A DNA stretch of 64,000 bases from Irpex lacteus (GCA_001986395.2 MQVO02000013.1:806001-870000); one strand, 5' to 3'. Positions 1 through 11,920 are shown, counted from the first letter of the stretch. The notes: generated by a model from the sequence alone, not told the origin. Numbers and translations are program-made.

Positions 1-993
1 AAGAGACATAGCTTCTTCACTGCTCCGGCAGTTAGTGAATCCGAAGAGGTATTGGACCATCACGCAGGGAGCGCGGTTGTACATGGGCGAAAGCAGCCGT
101 TTGAGCTTCCATACGGGAGTCGGGTCATCCAGAGGGGTCTTCAGTGCATCGGTGAATAGACTCGGATGCTCGCGAATACCAGAATGACTGAGGTCTATGC
201 TCTTGCTTTGGAAGAGTCGTGGGAGCGTACGATCCCGATAGGCCTCGAAAACCTCGTCGAACGTAGCCTTCAAAAATAGGGATTGGTAGACATTGTAGAT
301 GTTCTGCTCCTCGGAGAGGTTCGACGCCGTGCAGATACCAGAGCTGATCCACAAGCTGGTGCATGGGCTGATGACAGAGCCGCACAAAACAGAGGCGCAG
401 AACAAGAAGCAGTCGTAACGCATCTTATCCGATCGAAGCTCCTCCACATAGGCCTTAATCTCGCCATTGGAAGCACTCGACGGCTTGCCTTGGTATATCC
501 AGCCTGCGCGGAAGAGATCCTCCAACGGCCGAGAGTCGTTGAGCGTAAATTGCTGCGGTGCCGCAAGGATATCTTCATGCGCCAGGAACCAACGATAGTA
601 TTTGTCGTCTTTATCCTGGTATACGCCTCGAATTCCTTGAACGAGAGTGCCAGAGAGTCGCCACTGCTCGAGCTGACGGGGCTTCACATTGAAGTCCCTG
701 ATGACTCGTGTGTACAAGCCGAGAAGGCTTTGGCGGTCCGCGGTACTGGTCAGGCGACCGTTGGTGAATCCCCAATTCATGGAGGTGAGCCCATCGGCGG
801 GAAAACCTCCATGGTATATCGCGCAGGTGAGGATGTCTGCAGAAGTAATGGGCCGCTTGGGGTGGCACTCGAGGATATGGCCGCGCCTCCAATGTTCGGT
901 CTGGCAGCGTTTATCGCAGTACCAAGTTGATCGACATCCTACGCATAGACGGACGGTGGGAGAATGACAAAAGTCGCACGGGTGACTGGGCAT
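1..993 (-). CDS. MYND zinc-finger protein (3' end outside window)
   Basis: An uninterrupted frame runs from an ATG at 993 to the window edge, giving 331 residues without a stop, so the C-terminus is missing. Residues 6-43 hold a MYND-type zinc finger: Cys at 6, 9, 17, 20, 26 and 30, His39 and Cys43, with the usual C-x2-C, C-x2-C, C-x3-C and H-x3-C spacing. The remaining part is Trp- and Asp-rich and alpha-helical in character but matches no family I can name. MYND fingers bind proline-rich peptides in other proteins. Basidiomycetes carry many such MYND-only proteins of unknown role. No intron is needed in the visible part. The plus-strand frame at 283-930 is an antisense shadow. The coding call is secure; the function is open. 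Confidence 0.85.
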   Translation of the reverse strand, partial: MPSHPCDFCHSPTVRLCVGCRSTWYCDKRCQTEHWRRGHILECHPKRPITSADILTCAIYHGGFPADGLTSMNWGFTNGRLTSTADRQSLLGLYTRVIRDFNVKPRQLEQWRLSGTLVQGIRGVYQDKDDKYYRWFLAHEDILAAPQQFTLNDSRPLEDLFRAGWIYQGKPSSASNGEIKAYVEELRSDKMRYDCFLFCASVLCGSVISPCTSLWISSGICTASNLSEEQNIYNVYQSLFLKATFDEVFEAYRDRTLPRLFQSKSIDLSHSGIREHPSLFTDALKTPLDDPTPVWKLKRLLSPMYNRAPCVMVQYLFGFTNCRSSEEAMSL

Positions 994-1497
994 GCGGAGG
1001 TCGATGGTCCAAGATAAAGAGCGAGACGGGTAGGGATAATTACTGAGAGTGAGCAAATAGAGCTATCAGGGGACTGCTTCGTCGTCAATGGCAGCGAATT
1101 GAACACACCTGCGGCTGATGAAAGGGTTTGGGGACGTTGAGTAGTGAAGAGTCTACGAAGCTGGAAAGCTGGGCTGTCGATATTAATACTCAGAGAAGAG
1201 GCACGCGTGCAAGCCCGAAGAGGCAGTTGGGAGTATGTTGGGCCTTTGCTGCCACTCTGCCATCACGGCCTTCGAATACCTTTCATTATGCACCTGCGCG
1301 GCCTCTCAGGGTCACCTTGATATCAGAAACTTGAACAGGCCTCAATGAAGCATCCCAGGCCAACGTTGGCTGCAATATTCATGGCACATAGAACTGGAGT
1401 AGGCAAATGTCAATTAAGGAAATAATAGAAGTACAAAGAAGAGAAGTAAGATCCACATGCCAATATCGGAATACCACAAATCAAGGCCGTAGGCCAG
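994..1497. other. intergenic, no gene seen
   Basis: About 500 bp between the MYND gene start and the HFI1 stop. It must contain the promoter of the MYND gene and the 3' UTR of HFI1. I found no conserved frame in it. Confidence 0.5.
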
Positions 1498-2623
1498 CTA
1501 CGGTACAGTCCGTGAGTTCAATGCCTCTTTCACCGTGCTCCTCTCGCCTAGCAACGCAAACATCTGCCACCGTTGATCACGTACTTCACTCTTCCGCAGA
1601 AGGTATGGGTCGTCATCGGAATTGTCATTCTCCCCCAATGCGAGACGCATAGCGGCCGCGGACTTGTAGGGTAACATGGCAGGTGAGATTGTGAATAGGG
1701 TGCTGAATGAGTTAGCGGATAGATGGCTCGTCGAGGAGTGCCGTGAAGATGGTTTGATAGAGGTTATAGCATGTGAGGTAGATGTCATGGAGAGAGCTCC
1801 GGTGATTAGCTGTTTGAGCTTGTACTGAACATAACAATGAATATACTGTCATAGTACGTGAGACGGCAAGTGCGCATACCTCAAAGGCGAGCATGAGTAA
1901 ATGTCCCACGTTACGGTTCGGAGCAGCAAGATTGTGTTGAGCCGAGATGAGGTTAATGCGATCGGATATGTGTTGGAGGGTAGGTGCACGGGTCACGGAA
2001 GCCAGATGTAATGGGAGCCTGCTTCCCGGGGGTTCTGTTCGTGAAACAATTCAGCACTAATAACACTCTTCATTAACAGCATACACACCTCCGCGCTCGG
2101 GCAAAAGCACCACCCCTCTCTCCATGGCAATCTCGTCCCTCTCGCGTCGTGGTTTACGTTCCGTTCCTAAAGCCGCCGTTTCCAACCCTCGTAATCGTTC
2201 TCTCTCCCGCTTTCCTAGACCGACAATCCATCGCTTCAGTCTTGAAGAACGTAGGGTATATGTATCATCGTCCTCCCCTTGGTAAGGGAGCGTACGTCTT
2301 CGTTTCCGAGGTGGTGGTGCAGGTGCGTCCGGTGGCGGTGTTGGAGGTGCAAGGTGTGCAGAAGGGTCCAATAATGATACAATCAAGGAATTGTGTAGTT
2401 GAACTTGGTATATTGAGCTTCTCTGTATTATGTGTAGATACAAAGAATACATACTGGATGTAATGTTGTCCGGTCCGAGACAGTTCTTGATCTGTTCATC
2501 GAATTCGACTCGGGAGAGGCGGCCACATAGGTATTCCTGGAATATCTTGTAATAGAGTTGTGTATTAGGTCCAAGTGCTGCAGCCAGTTGGGCCTTTATC
2601 GTAGACGTCGACGAGAGCGACAT
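1498..2623 (-). CDS. hfi1: SAGA core subunit HFI1/ADA1
   Basis: Exons 2455-2623, 2089-2403, 1880-2034 and 1498-1818 join in phase to 319 residues. The first half carries the SAGA-Tad1 signature: an N-terminal helix starting with LKAQL-like residues (here IKAQLAAALG), the FDEQ motif, then QLHN, and a basic KRRRTLPYQG block followed by a LKRW/RERER segment. Ada1 pairs with Taf12 through a histone fold and scaffolds the SAGA coactivator in the nucleus. The start at 2623 was chosen because the upstream in-frame codon is GTG. One intron (2404-2454, 51 nt) has no stop and a multiple-of-three length, so retention would be silent to frame. It is divergent from TAF10, another SAGA subunit, across 216 bp. 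Confidence 0.9.
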
Positions 2624-2839
2624 GGTCGATGTCCATGAGAGCACTGGCCGCCGTCAAGTGAATCATGCAACGCCACAAAGGCCAAGGCGCTTGCATCTCC
2701 TTTTGTGGACAATAAACGCCCATTGACCCTATATCATTCCAGCCTTGTGACTACTACCACCGCGTACTCCTCGTCGTTGCTGCTCTGGTTTATCTTGCTT
2801 TTACATCTCGCAAACTCATCTGCATTTAACTACCCTACG
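2624..2839. promoter_or_regulatory. shared HFI1-TAF10 divergent promoter
   Basis: The 216 bp between the two start codons must serve both genes. No TATA box is evident. A pyrimidine-rich stretch precedes the TAF10 ATG. Sharing is inferred from the spacing only. Confidence 0.5.
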
Positions 2840-3658
2840 ATGGCCACCACATACGCAGACCAGGCCTCCCAACAGGCCGCCGCTTACTCCGCCTACACTC
2901 CTACGCCCGCAGCGCAGAGCTCGTCGTCGCAACTCGCCACTCCGGACCCATCACAATACGCTAGCACGTCTGCAGCACAACCGAACGTAGCCTCGTCGTC
3001 TAGTCAACCAGCAGGTTCTCAGTCGCCGTTGAAACAGGGAGCAGAAGTGACGAGGAAAGACAAGACGTTAGCGGAGTTCCTGTTGATGCTGGATGATTAC
3101 GAGCCTTTGGTATGTCCTTGTCCCTCTTGACATAGCAAGTGATCATGCATTGGTTTATGGCGAAATGGCTCACGCATGAAAAGCGCTGTTCGACGGTATA
3201 GATGCTAATACCTGCATCGTAGATACCGAATGAGGTCACGGACTATTACCTGCAACGAGTAGGCTTCGAATGCGAGGACGTTCGACTGTGAGTGGCACAC
3301 TCTCTCGCTCTCATACCTCCTACGAATCATTCACATATCCCTTATCCTGTCCGCAGAAAACGACTGCTGTCCCTAGCCGCACAAAAGTTCGTGTCCGATA
3401 TCGCACAAGACGCATACCAACATGCTCGGATACGCACCAACGGCGCCGGAGGTCGCTCGCGAGCAACCCAAGGGCCTACATCAGCAAGAGTGAGTGTTTT
3501 CGCAATGTCCTTCATCTCTCCTATGTGCACAAGTAAATTCCGACACGATGCTCATGCCTCTGCAGGACAAAACAAAGACGACTTTGATGATGGAGGACCT
3601 CAGCAGTGCGCTGGCAGAGTACGGCATCAACTCGCGCAAGCCCGACTTCTACATGTAA
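2840..3658 (+). CDS. taf10: TFIID/SAGA subunit TAF10
   Basis: Exons 2840-3109, 3223-3287, 3357-3489 and 3566-3658 join in phase to 186 residues. After an Ala/Ser/Gln-rich N-terminus of about 75 residues comes the conserved TAF10 histone-fold region: TLAEFLLMLDDYEP, then IPNEVTDYYLQRVGFECED, then a KRLLSLAAQKF helix, ending in the family's EYGINSRKPDFYM-type tail. TAF10 is shared by TFIID and SAGA and pairs with Taf3, Taf8 or Spt7. The ATG at 2840 is preferred over in-frame GTG at 2705 because the upstream segment resembles nothing in the family. It faces HFI1 and converges on mitoferrin. Confidence 0.95.
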
Positions 3659-4092
3659 TATCTTGCCAGCGGCTGTGACCCTCGGTTTATGCGAGTGTAT
3701 TCGTGGTTTGGTATCGGCTGAACGCCACCGCAAAGTAGCGTGTACTCTCTGGACGTTCTTGAAGCCTTCCACATCCTTCTCTCTCCCTTCATTCTTGACA
3801 CTGCTTTCTGCCACTTTGAGACATGCATTTGACTATGTATACTGTACACTATCTTACCTGAATGCTATTCTTCTCTCGGAGCTTTGCGCTCAAAATGACA
3901 ATTCTGGCCACACCGCACAAACATGGCCGCCAGAGCGCGAGCGGTCAAATTCTCCATTAGATCCCCACAAGAAAATAACATACGACTTTGAACGTAAACA
4001 ATAGCAGAGATATCTCGACAACAGCACACATGGAGGGAAAACAAAAAGTGAACATGGCATACTCTCGCCCATTAATACTATTAAACTGTCCT
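3659..4092. other. convergent 3' region TAF10/mitoferrin
   Basis: 434 bp between two stop codons on opposite strands, presumably both 3' UTRs. Frames here lack family resemblance. Confidence 0.5.
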
Positions 4093-5406
4093 TCACTGAT
4101 CGTCTCTTATCGCGGCCTCTGTTGAAAGCAAAATCAGCACAAGTCCGTAAACAGGACGGGAGAAAGAAGACAGATAACACGCACTGAAGAACTCATACGA
4201 CATCCAGCACAGTGCATTACTGGGCATAAACGTCAACACCCGCGGCGCCAACCCCCTCGAGAACCCCTTCAACCCGTCCCTCGTCCAAATAATCCGGAAC
4301 GCGTCCTTAAGACCCCTCGCATGTCTGATCTCCATGTCCTGCGAGTTCCCTCTCGTCTGCAACAGCGTCTTCGCCACATCGAGCGGCGTCGTCACCGCAC
4401 CCGCCACCGCACCCGCGAGACCGCCAGAGACGATGTGCGTCGAGGGAGAGTACACGCCCGAGGGGTTGAGGAGGGTTTTGAGCTGCTCGTATACTGTGAA
4501 TTGGACGGCGGTGAAGGGGACGGTCATGGTGAGGGTGGTGGGGTAGGAGACGTAGAAGGCGTTGAGGCCTTCTGTGCGGTAGACGGTGCGTGCGCAGGTG
4601 AGGGCGGAGCGGAATTCGGACTGGTGCATCTGCATTCTTTGTTTGATGACTGTAGACGTGGGCGGTTTATCAGGGTACAGGACGTGTGCGGCGGGAAATG
4701 AGACTCACCATCGAATGGGTTCATGAGTGCGTCACTGGCGATCGTCGCTGAAGCACCTGCTAGTGCTATTGTGGGAAAATGGTCAGTGTTGTTCTTATCC
4801 GTGGGACGCACGCGCCCAAAGTCGCAGCTACGCACAAGTGGCAATCCATTGGTTCTTCACGCCATCCACGTTTCCTCCTGCAAACTCCTTGACTGCCTCA
4901 TATGTACCGAAATGTACCGCGTGCGCTGGACCGGCGCCCATAATCACAGATGAGACTCCACGCCACAGTGCGCGCATGCCCTCGGTTGAGGATATGCGGG
5001 TGAAGGCGTTGCCAATGCCGGTGTATACAGCTGCTGGCGACGTCGCAAAGACTTGCATTCGTGTCTGCGGCGGGTGATTTGTTCAGGCTTTTGAGCGAAA
5101 GAGGGAGGAATCTTTTTACGCACTTTAATGCTGTCCACCGGGAACATCACAGCGTGCTCTGAGATTCCGGCCTGGGGAGAAACCCGTTAAATTCGACTCT
5201 CAACTACGCAGTCTCAGCCTCTGCCCAAGCACTGTTCTCCGCCTTGGTTAATAAAAGAAATTAGTACTCACCAGGGCACCTGCGATCATGCTGACCTGGC
5301 ACATCCGTCAGCAACCTATTCGTGTTGTACGTGCGAAAAAGCAACTCACACCTAACCCGGCGTTCGGTGGAAGACCCTCATACTCGACTTCTTCGATGGC
5401 CTCCAT
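4093..5406 (-). CDS. mrs4: mitoferrin (mitochondrial iron carrier)
   Basis: Seven exons (5350-5406, 5272-5295, 5124-5171, 4836-5064, 4709-4765, 4185-4649, 4093-4118) join in phase to 301 residues. Three mitochondrial-carrier repeats are marked by PVDSIK near residue 38, PFDVIK near 137 and PLDVAK near 229, each followed by the matrix-helix residues. The strings SEFRSALTCARTVYRTEG and FMPSNALCWMSYEFF are typical of Mrs3/Mrs4/mitoferrin, which bring Fe(II) into the matrix for Fe-S and haem synthesis. Small exons of 24 and 26 nt occur, and the stop lies only 26 nt after the last intron. Another carrier subfamily is unlikely given these strings. Confidence 0.93.
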
Positions 5407-6800
5407 TGTATGCGTGGCAGTTGAAGGTAAGGGGAGGGTCGTTTCGGCGCTGCAAAGTTACTTTAAAGCCCGTTTGCTGACGTCGGATGTGATGCAAGTG
5501 TGCCGAGAGGAACTCGTTGTCCGAGGAGCAGAACAACTGCGCAGAGAAAGGTGAGTGCGTGGTCGTGATGGATGACTAGGTAGTTTGCGAGAGGGAGAGG
5601 AGTTGATCTTTTTGACGGAGAAACTCACGTATCAGATAAGTGCTAACGAGCAAACTCGTGCTGCGTGTCCGATGGGTCTGACGTAGCAGAGCCGGGCTAA
5701 TTATCCTGCTGGACAAAGGATAGCGTGAGCCGGCTGAGTACGAGCGCGTTGGACGTGGTGGTGGTCGCTAGACAAGACGCAGCAAGACCGGAGTTGGTCT
5801 GTGGCAAGGGTGGTCGCGTACCTGCGGATACGAGTGCTAAGGACCGTGTGTCCGTACCTCTAAACCCGTGTGACTTTCGCCCTTGTTTCTTCGCTCGGCC
5901 GTCCGGATAATGCACTTGGACCAGCTGACGGTGTGCGAACAAGATGTCCGCTTTTTATGCAGACGTGTGCACGCTGACGGGGAGGTGGTGGTCGAGGAGG
6001 AAGGTGGGAGGACTGCCGGCCAATCACACGCGCCGCCCACTACCTCCGCCAATGACAACCCCCGCAGCGTTTCACTTTGCACCGACCACACCCGAGCCCG
6101 ACGGCCGTTCTTACGCATGTTTTATTGCTAACAGATGCGTCTCCAGCGGCCGTGAGATACACATCCGCAACCTCTCACAAGGATGCAAATTTCGAGGATA
6201 TTTATTCTCAGCCAATCGTGGCCGTCTACGAGCCAGCCAATCAGCGCGCGAAGTGTCTCACAGTGGACTCTATTGAGGTGGGAAACAGATGTGCTATGAA
6301 TACTGAGATACACGCAGCCTTCGTGTGGACCGGAATAGATACTCGGCCATGGCAATTCATTTTGGAACACACAGCTGACGGGGCCGGGCATCTTATCAGC
6401 TGAGAATAGAGTCGCCAGCCCCGGGGTACGGCAGCGGTGATCAAGAAACATTGAGAACAGATGTACTGACAGCCTATCGAAGACCCGAAGTACATTAGGA
6501 TTTGTGTGGCAGGACGGTCTGGAGTAGCAATGTGGCGTCACAAGTAGGTATTGTGCCGAGGGCTACCCTAAAGAAAGAGATGTCCGGTGAGCTTGTGACA
6601 AGGGAGCGGATAGGACGAGGCCCGGTGTTATGTGGAGACTCATCGAGACGAGGAGTTATTAGGAGCTGTGCACCGTGATTAGGAAGTTGGGAATACGTAT
6701 AGTACATTCTCAGATACCTAGTCCGTGTTTGAGTCACACAGTCGAAATTGTTCAAAAAAGAACACCTACTCATGCTACCAACTTCACGAACTGCCATTCT
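5407..6800. other. long intergenic region, no gene supported
   Basis: About 1.4 kb between the mitoferrin start and the FunK1 kinase stop. Several frames of 80-137 codons exist, but none has splice-consistent extension or recognisable motifs. Confidence 0.45.
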
Positions 6801-9446
6801 CTATGAATCCGACAAGTTTCTGCTCTCGGGCTCGTCTTCATCAGAATCCGATTCGTCGATGTCATCGTCTGAACTGTTATACTCCTCATCCACAGTCCTC
6901 TGCCTCTTGGTCAAACCGCCGCCGCCTGAACTGGTGTTCCGCCGTTTTCGGCCAGTACTCGAATAGCTTTCAGATACCCCCGTCGCTGCGACGTAGATCC
7001 ACTCGCGCAAACCCACAAACTGATCTTTAGTTTTATCCATCAGACCATCCACCTCGAGCTCATCAACGGCCGGTTTCAATGCTGCTATTAGAGTCGAATG
7101 AGAGTCCAGTTCACGTGGTCCATCCCTCTGAGAGGCGGGCTGGAGAATCTTGTCATCTGCGGTATTTTTGACAGTCTTGGGTCTGCTGAAGTAGATGGGA
7201 TAGCATTCAGTGGAGGCAGGCCCGGTAGTCGTTGGGGTGGCACGTATGTCAAGTCTATATCCGCTGTTGAAATATCGCTGGAGGTTATGGCATTTATACC
7301 CTCGAGCAGGATAGGTGCATACCTTCGCCAGAGTACTTCTTCAGTGCATTGGCATCAATTCTCTTGTAATGCTCCTTGAGTATATCATAGAGGCGAGCAA
7401 CAAGGTTCTCGAGAGCCGTTGAGACATAGCCAGATATGAAGTTCCAATCCAGCTTCCCTGCAGTCGCACAGAGCATTTTATCGTTACCCCCGCGTACCAA
7501 ACCCCTGTTTGTCACAACACTGCGGTGAAAATATTCGTTCACGTGATCGCTCAGGTCCGCATTTGTTGCGTTGATCTGGACAAGTTTCGCATCAGGAGTA
7601 TCTGGGCGGAGGAGGGTCCAATTATGGCGGTGGAACCGCAGGCTGCAATACGTAATGACGTAGATGAACGATTCCAGATCGTCCGCCAGATCGTTGGGCT
7701 TGAGGGGGTACTTCAGTGAGACAGCCGACATGAATGACCACGTTCCCTATCACCGAACATGTGTATTAGAACCTAGCTACAGAGTCCTCCGAATATAATA
7801 TCACTCACGGTTCGTGGCCCGTTTAACTCGTTTTTAGACTTGCACATATCCCAGTCCACAAGAAGGCCTTGTACGTCGTTCGTCCAGGAGGAAGCCTCTT
7901 CTGTAACGTCCTTGTCCTGATCGACCAATATCATGATGTTTTTCGCACTGATATCCTGGTGAAGGACGCCGTTGTCCTCTATCTGCCAAGCTGCCTTGTG
8001 CGCTGGAGATCCTCAGTTCAGTAGTGGAAAGCGAGACGGAAGTTGACATACCCTTCAAAGCATGGAACACTGCGGTGATAAGCTGACCAGAATGCGCATA
8101 GGTATCCAGAGTACGCCCAAGTTCTGCCAGGACGAGACGGCAGTGTACGCGTTTGCATGGATCCTGATCCCCCTCAAGGTACTCATCAGTGACAGTCTTC
8201 TGATATCCTCCATCCACGTCTCCACCCGCGATAGCAGTGGCGACGTAAGGGACTTTGGCCTTCGCTAACACCTCGTAGATACCAAGTTCCTGGGGAATGT
8301 CCGCCGAATCAGGGCGCCAGTAATCCTTCAAGAATCCCAGCCGTCCGGTTTCCAGGATGAATGCCACATATCCCCTGGTGGCGCGACCCATAAGAGAGTA
8401 CGAGGCGGTGTTGTATTTTCCCACAAAAAACTCGTTTGCCACGTTATCCCCGACAGGGGGGCATGTGATCTATGAGATAGGAATCAAAATGGTGCTATAA
8501 CAGCAACGAAGAGCACAGACCTTGTAGATTGGGTGCAGTATTCGTGTCGTGGGATCAAGTATGTCTTCAGCGCATTCACGAGCATACCAGTTCTTATGGC
8601 GTATCCGAGTGAGCTGAGTGACCTCCATCTCATCAGCAAGGGTCGCTGATGTATCATATCCAAGCTCTGCTCGAGACATGAGCGCCAGACGATATACGAA
8701 AATGAGCAGTTTTCGAGGCTTCTTCACGAAATCGAAAGCGGTTGAAATTATACAGCCTGTCCGGTCCCAGCGCATGATGCGTGCCTTAGTCTTGAAGATG
8801 TGGAGCACGAATACGAAGGTTCGGTGCTGACGGAGCATAACCTGACTGGCGTACTTGGCGACTCGGAGTCGAGCTTGAGCGTGCTTCCCTTTCTCAGTTT
8901 GCCGCAGGAACTTGTTTCCCTTGAAATAGAAAGCAGATTCAACAGCGTTACGCTCCACTTCAATCGGAAGTGCCATCCAGGCCCACGCCGTGCGCGCGAT
9001 ACATGTGCCCTTGGTGATAGAATTGTCCATGTCACGAAAATAGCCTGCTTTTGCCGCGTCCGTAACAGGATACATCGCCAAGTGGGGCTTCATGTCGTCC
9101 TCAGACGTTTCGGGCCAGGCAGAGACATCTTTGAACACGTATTTCTCCCGCTTGGAATCAACTTGAACAGATCCTGCCACATCAGCAGCCGCTTGTAGGA
9201 TAGCGCACTGGTGGGGTACGAAAGATTTGAATTCGGGGTATTTTGGAGAACAAGATCTTTGATACGCACGAGGGTTTCGTATGACTCTTTCTCCTTGGTG
9301 ACTTTGCCCAGGCGAGCAAGCTGCGGCTTCACCGTCTCCATCAGACTAGTGTACTGGTTGTTCGACAGATTCGGGGCATGTGAGCCGACCTTCACATGAG
9401 ACGACAAAACGGTATCAATATGTTCTCGGTAATAGCAGACTTCCAT
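6801..9446 (-). CDS. FunK1-type fungal protein kinase
   Basis: Exons 9270-9446, 8521-9207, 8052-8469, 7809-8002, 7323-7746 and 6801-7156 join to 751 residues, the usual size for the fungal FunK1 family (PF17667). The catalytic loop near 442-449 reads HQDISAKN, with Gln in place of the usual Arg after His but with Asp444 and Asn449 kept. The metal-binding motif near 477-479 is DWD instead of DFG. Downstream, a GTWSFMSA segment and the DDLESFIYV block are family hallmarks. The C-terminus is basic, then acidic (SDDDIDESDSDEDE). The first ATG may not be the true start, because an open frame extends upstream of 9446 without an ATG. The last intron (7157-7322) is the least certain, chosen for phase. 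Such kinases are expanded in mushroom-forming fungi; substrates are unknown. Confidence 0.8.
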
Positions 9447-10544
9447 CTCTCGCTGTAGCTTGTCCGAACAATCCTTTATATTGTACTGCAAGAACTTCCG
9501 CGGAGACCTCCGACTATGTATGTGTAGGGCAAGGTAACCCCGGCCAGCCTGAGTGCAAGTACTATAATGGCAGACGGTCAGCAATATGAAAATGAACCCG
9601 AAATTTAGAGCAATTTAGAGCACATCAACCTACTATATTTCTCTGTAAGCGGCTCTTGTCACTTATACCACAGAATTCGTCGCGAGACTTGTGGTAATAA
9701 ACAGTGGCCAGTTGCGCCACCGTGACAAGACGTTACAAGTTCAAGTTCAGGGAATGCCAGCCAATCACGCGTCACGCAACAAGCCGAGTTTATCTCGATC
9801 TTCTCATCCACTGCCCAAAAAGGCAGTGTAAGTACTGACTCGACCCTTCATTTTCGGACGACGTGGGCATCAGTAGGTGAACCCGGGTTGTTTGTTCTCA
9901 TTCTTCCTTATTTTATGGGTGGTTATTTTTGACTAATTGTTCAATTCATTGGTATGTTGCTTGACAGACTGCGGCCACATATATACTTAGTACTACTAAC
10001 TTGAAGTAGTAAAACCGTTGAATGTTTTGCTCTGCTTCAAGCCCGCCACTGGCACTTCCGCTATTAGACTCGATACGGGGCACAAATTGCACGGTAAGAG
10101 AATGAGGCATCTGTGAGACCGGCCGGTGCTGCTTGGTCTACACAACCTTGTCAATGGCCGCAGTGGACGAGCGAATACTATCAGAATCACGGTGCGGCCG
10201 CGCGCCACCCCCGCAGACTTCCTAGCGGTTTGACATGTACAGCCCCCAAAAAGTCTCATATCGATTCCATTGTTCTCATTCAGGACAAACCCCTTCAGAT
10301 TCATATGCAGAACGGCCCCTGCCATGAGTTTGAGGATATTATCGGACCAAGACTGCTTAATTGAGAAAATCGTGTGAGAGGTCAGATTCAAGTCCGTGTG
10401 CAGACGGGCCTATGTAGCATCTCCCAGTTCTGGTTACGTGATCATGGAAGATAATGAATACAAAACAGGTAGAATAGCGGCGATCCTGGATACATCAGCT
10501 TCTTGTATAGCGATACAATCTAAAGGAGAAAAACGACGCCACAT
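9447..10544. other. intergenic, no gene supported
   Basis: About 1.1 kb upstream of the kinase and downstream of HPT1. The frame at 9996-10391 on the minus strand has no motif or coding character I trust. A kinase 5' exon could lie near 9500-9600. Confidence 0.4.
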
Positions 10545-11649
10545 TTATGTGGACTTTTGGGCCGCGGCAAGCCTGTCGTGTTCTTCGATATCCCTGCAAA
10601 TCAAACAGTAAGTATTGCTCGTAGACACATCAAAACTAGACGCACCGTGCCTCCCATGGGTAGTCGAGCCTATGCAAAGTGGTCAGTTTATGAACGTCAA
10701 CGCGGATATTCAAGGGCTTACCAGAGATCATCGATTTCCTCACCAGCAAAGTATCTAACACGATAAAAACGCGTAAATACAGCAGCAAGTAATAACTGGA
10801 TAGACTTACGGGAGGTCCTCGGGCAACTTGCCGAGCTTCTCTTTCCGCTTGTTGTGCACAACGAAGATACCAAACTCGGTGCGCTTGCCTTCGCGTTCAG
10901 CTTCCGGCAGCGCCGCGAGCTCCTTCTCAACGTCCTTCTTCAGCTCAGAAACAGCATATTGAAGTGTCTTGCGGGAATCATCAATCTCATCCTGGATGTG
11001 TAGAGTGGAATATTATATCCTGGGTGCCAGAGAGATCGATAGTGGAACGCACGATGATGAGAGCCCTTCTCCCGAGTAGGATCTGTGCACCTTCAGGACC
11101 GCTGTATCAAAGAGCCGTAAGCTTTATAAGTTATGCAGACAAAAGTTGTACGTACAGCCACTGTGTGCGAATGACCTCCGTGCCTATCTGCTCTGCGGTC
11201 GTACCTGGCAGGGACTCGTATAACGAGAGGCCGATAGCGACGATAGGGATGTTCCTTCCTGTGTTTGGGTTTTTCAGGAATGTACGCTAAGATATAGCAA
11301 AGATATCAGTACATTCTATGCGATGTAGACTGACGATGATAACTCACCAGCACACGAGCGGGGAAGAATCCTCTGCATAGACAAGCAACGTTAAACAGCC
11401 CGTCTCGAGCGGATCGAGCAAGAATTATAATACTTGCCCTCCACCTAAAGCGTAAACAAGCAAAGTGACACAGAATTTGTCAGCGCAGATCCTAGAAGCC
11501 AGTTCGGCATATGTAGAAGGACCCGCTCAGGTAGCCTTACCGATAGCGATGAACAAGTCCGGCTTGTAGTCGGCGATCTTCTTTGCAGAGTCGCGGATGA
11601 GGTTGTGGACTTCATTGTACGTTACGCGGTGATGTTGAGGCTCAGACAT
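10545..11649 (-). CDS. hpt1: HPT1-like purine phosphoribosyltransferase
   Basis: Nine exons (11541-11649, 11438-11444, 11348-11372, 11156-11286, 11053-11101, 10810-10991, 10722-10754, 10646-10669, 10545-10593) join in phase to 202 residues. Hallmarks are KPDLFIAIGGGGFFPARVLRTFL, the EVIRTQWL segment and the PRPP-binding loop LIIDEIDDSRKTL, as in yeast Hpt1 (hypoxanthine-guanine salvage) and Xpt1. Cytosolic salvage of hypoxanthine or guanine with PRPP is inferred. Exon 2 is only 7 nt (GTGGAGG) and supplies part of the GGGG loop. The intron after it begins with GC (GCAAGT) instead of GT, and no GT donor restores the family sequence. The gene is divergent from RPC4 over 271 bp. Confidence 0.9.
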
Positions 11650-11920
11650 CCTGGTGAATATACAAGCTGGAGAAATAGAACAAACGAGGAGGGGAAGAGA
11701 GATGGTAAGAAAAAAGTCAAGCAGCCTCAGTGGCTAATCAGCAGCTCGCATGCAGATCCGATCTGAGACTGCTGTTATCGCGGTGATGGCCGTAGGCGCT
11801 TCAAGTTTCTGAAATATCTCGAATTTCTTCGAGTCCCTCCTCCTCAACTTGCTATACTCTGGCTTCAACTTCTCGTTTCTCTCGTTGCCATAAACTGGGT
11901 ATAGAAATCGCGAGCAAAAT
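11650..11920. promoter_or_regulatory. shared HPT1-RPC4 divergent promoter
   Basis: 271 bp separates the two start codons. I see no clear TATA box. Shared use is inferred from spacing alone. Confidence 0.45.

Noticed and set aside
283..930. 215-codon plus-strand frame
   Set aside because: It lies antisense to the MYND gene, whose zinc-finger cysteines and unbroken frame are far better supported.
2404..2454. Treating the 51-nt in-frame segment of HFI1 as coding
   Set aside because: It has GTATGT and CCAAG ends and interrupts a conserved block that reads smoothly when it is removed; retention remains possible as an isoform.
6128..6541. 137-codon minus-strand frame upstream of FunK1
   Set aside because: Cys/His-rich random-looking composition, no ATG-linked exons, and no motif.
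9996..10391. 131-codon minus-strand frame
   Set aside because: No recognisable domain and no splice-consistent neighbours.
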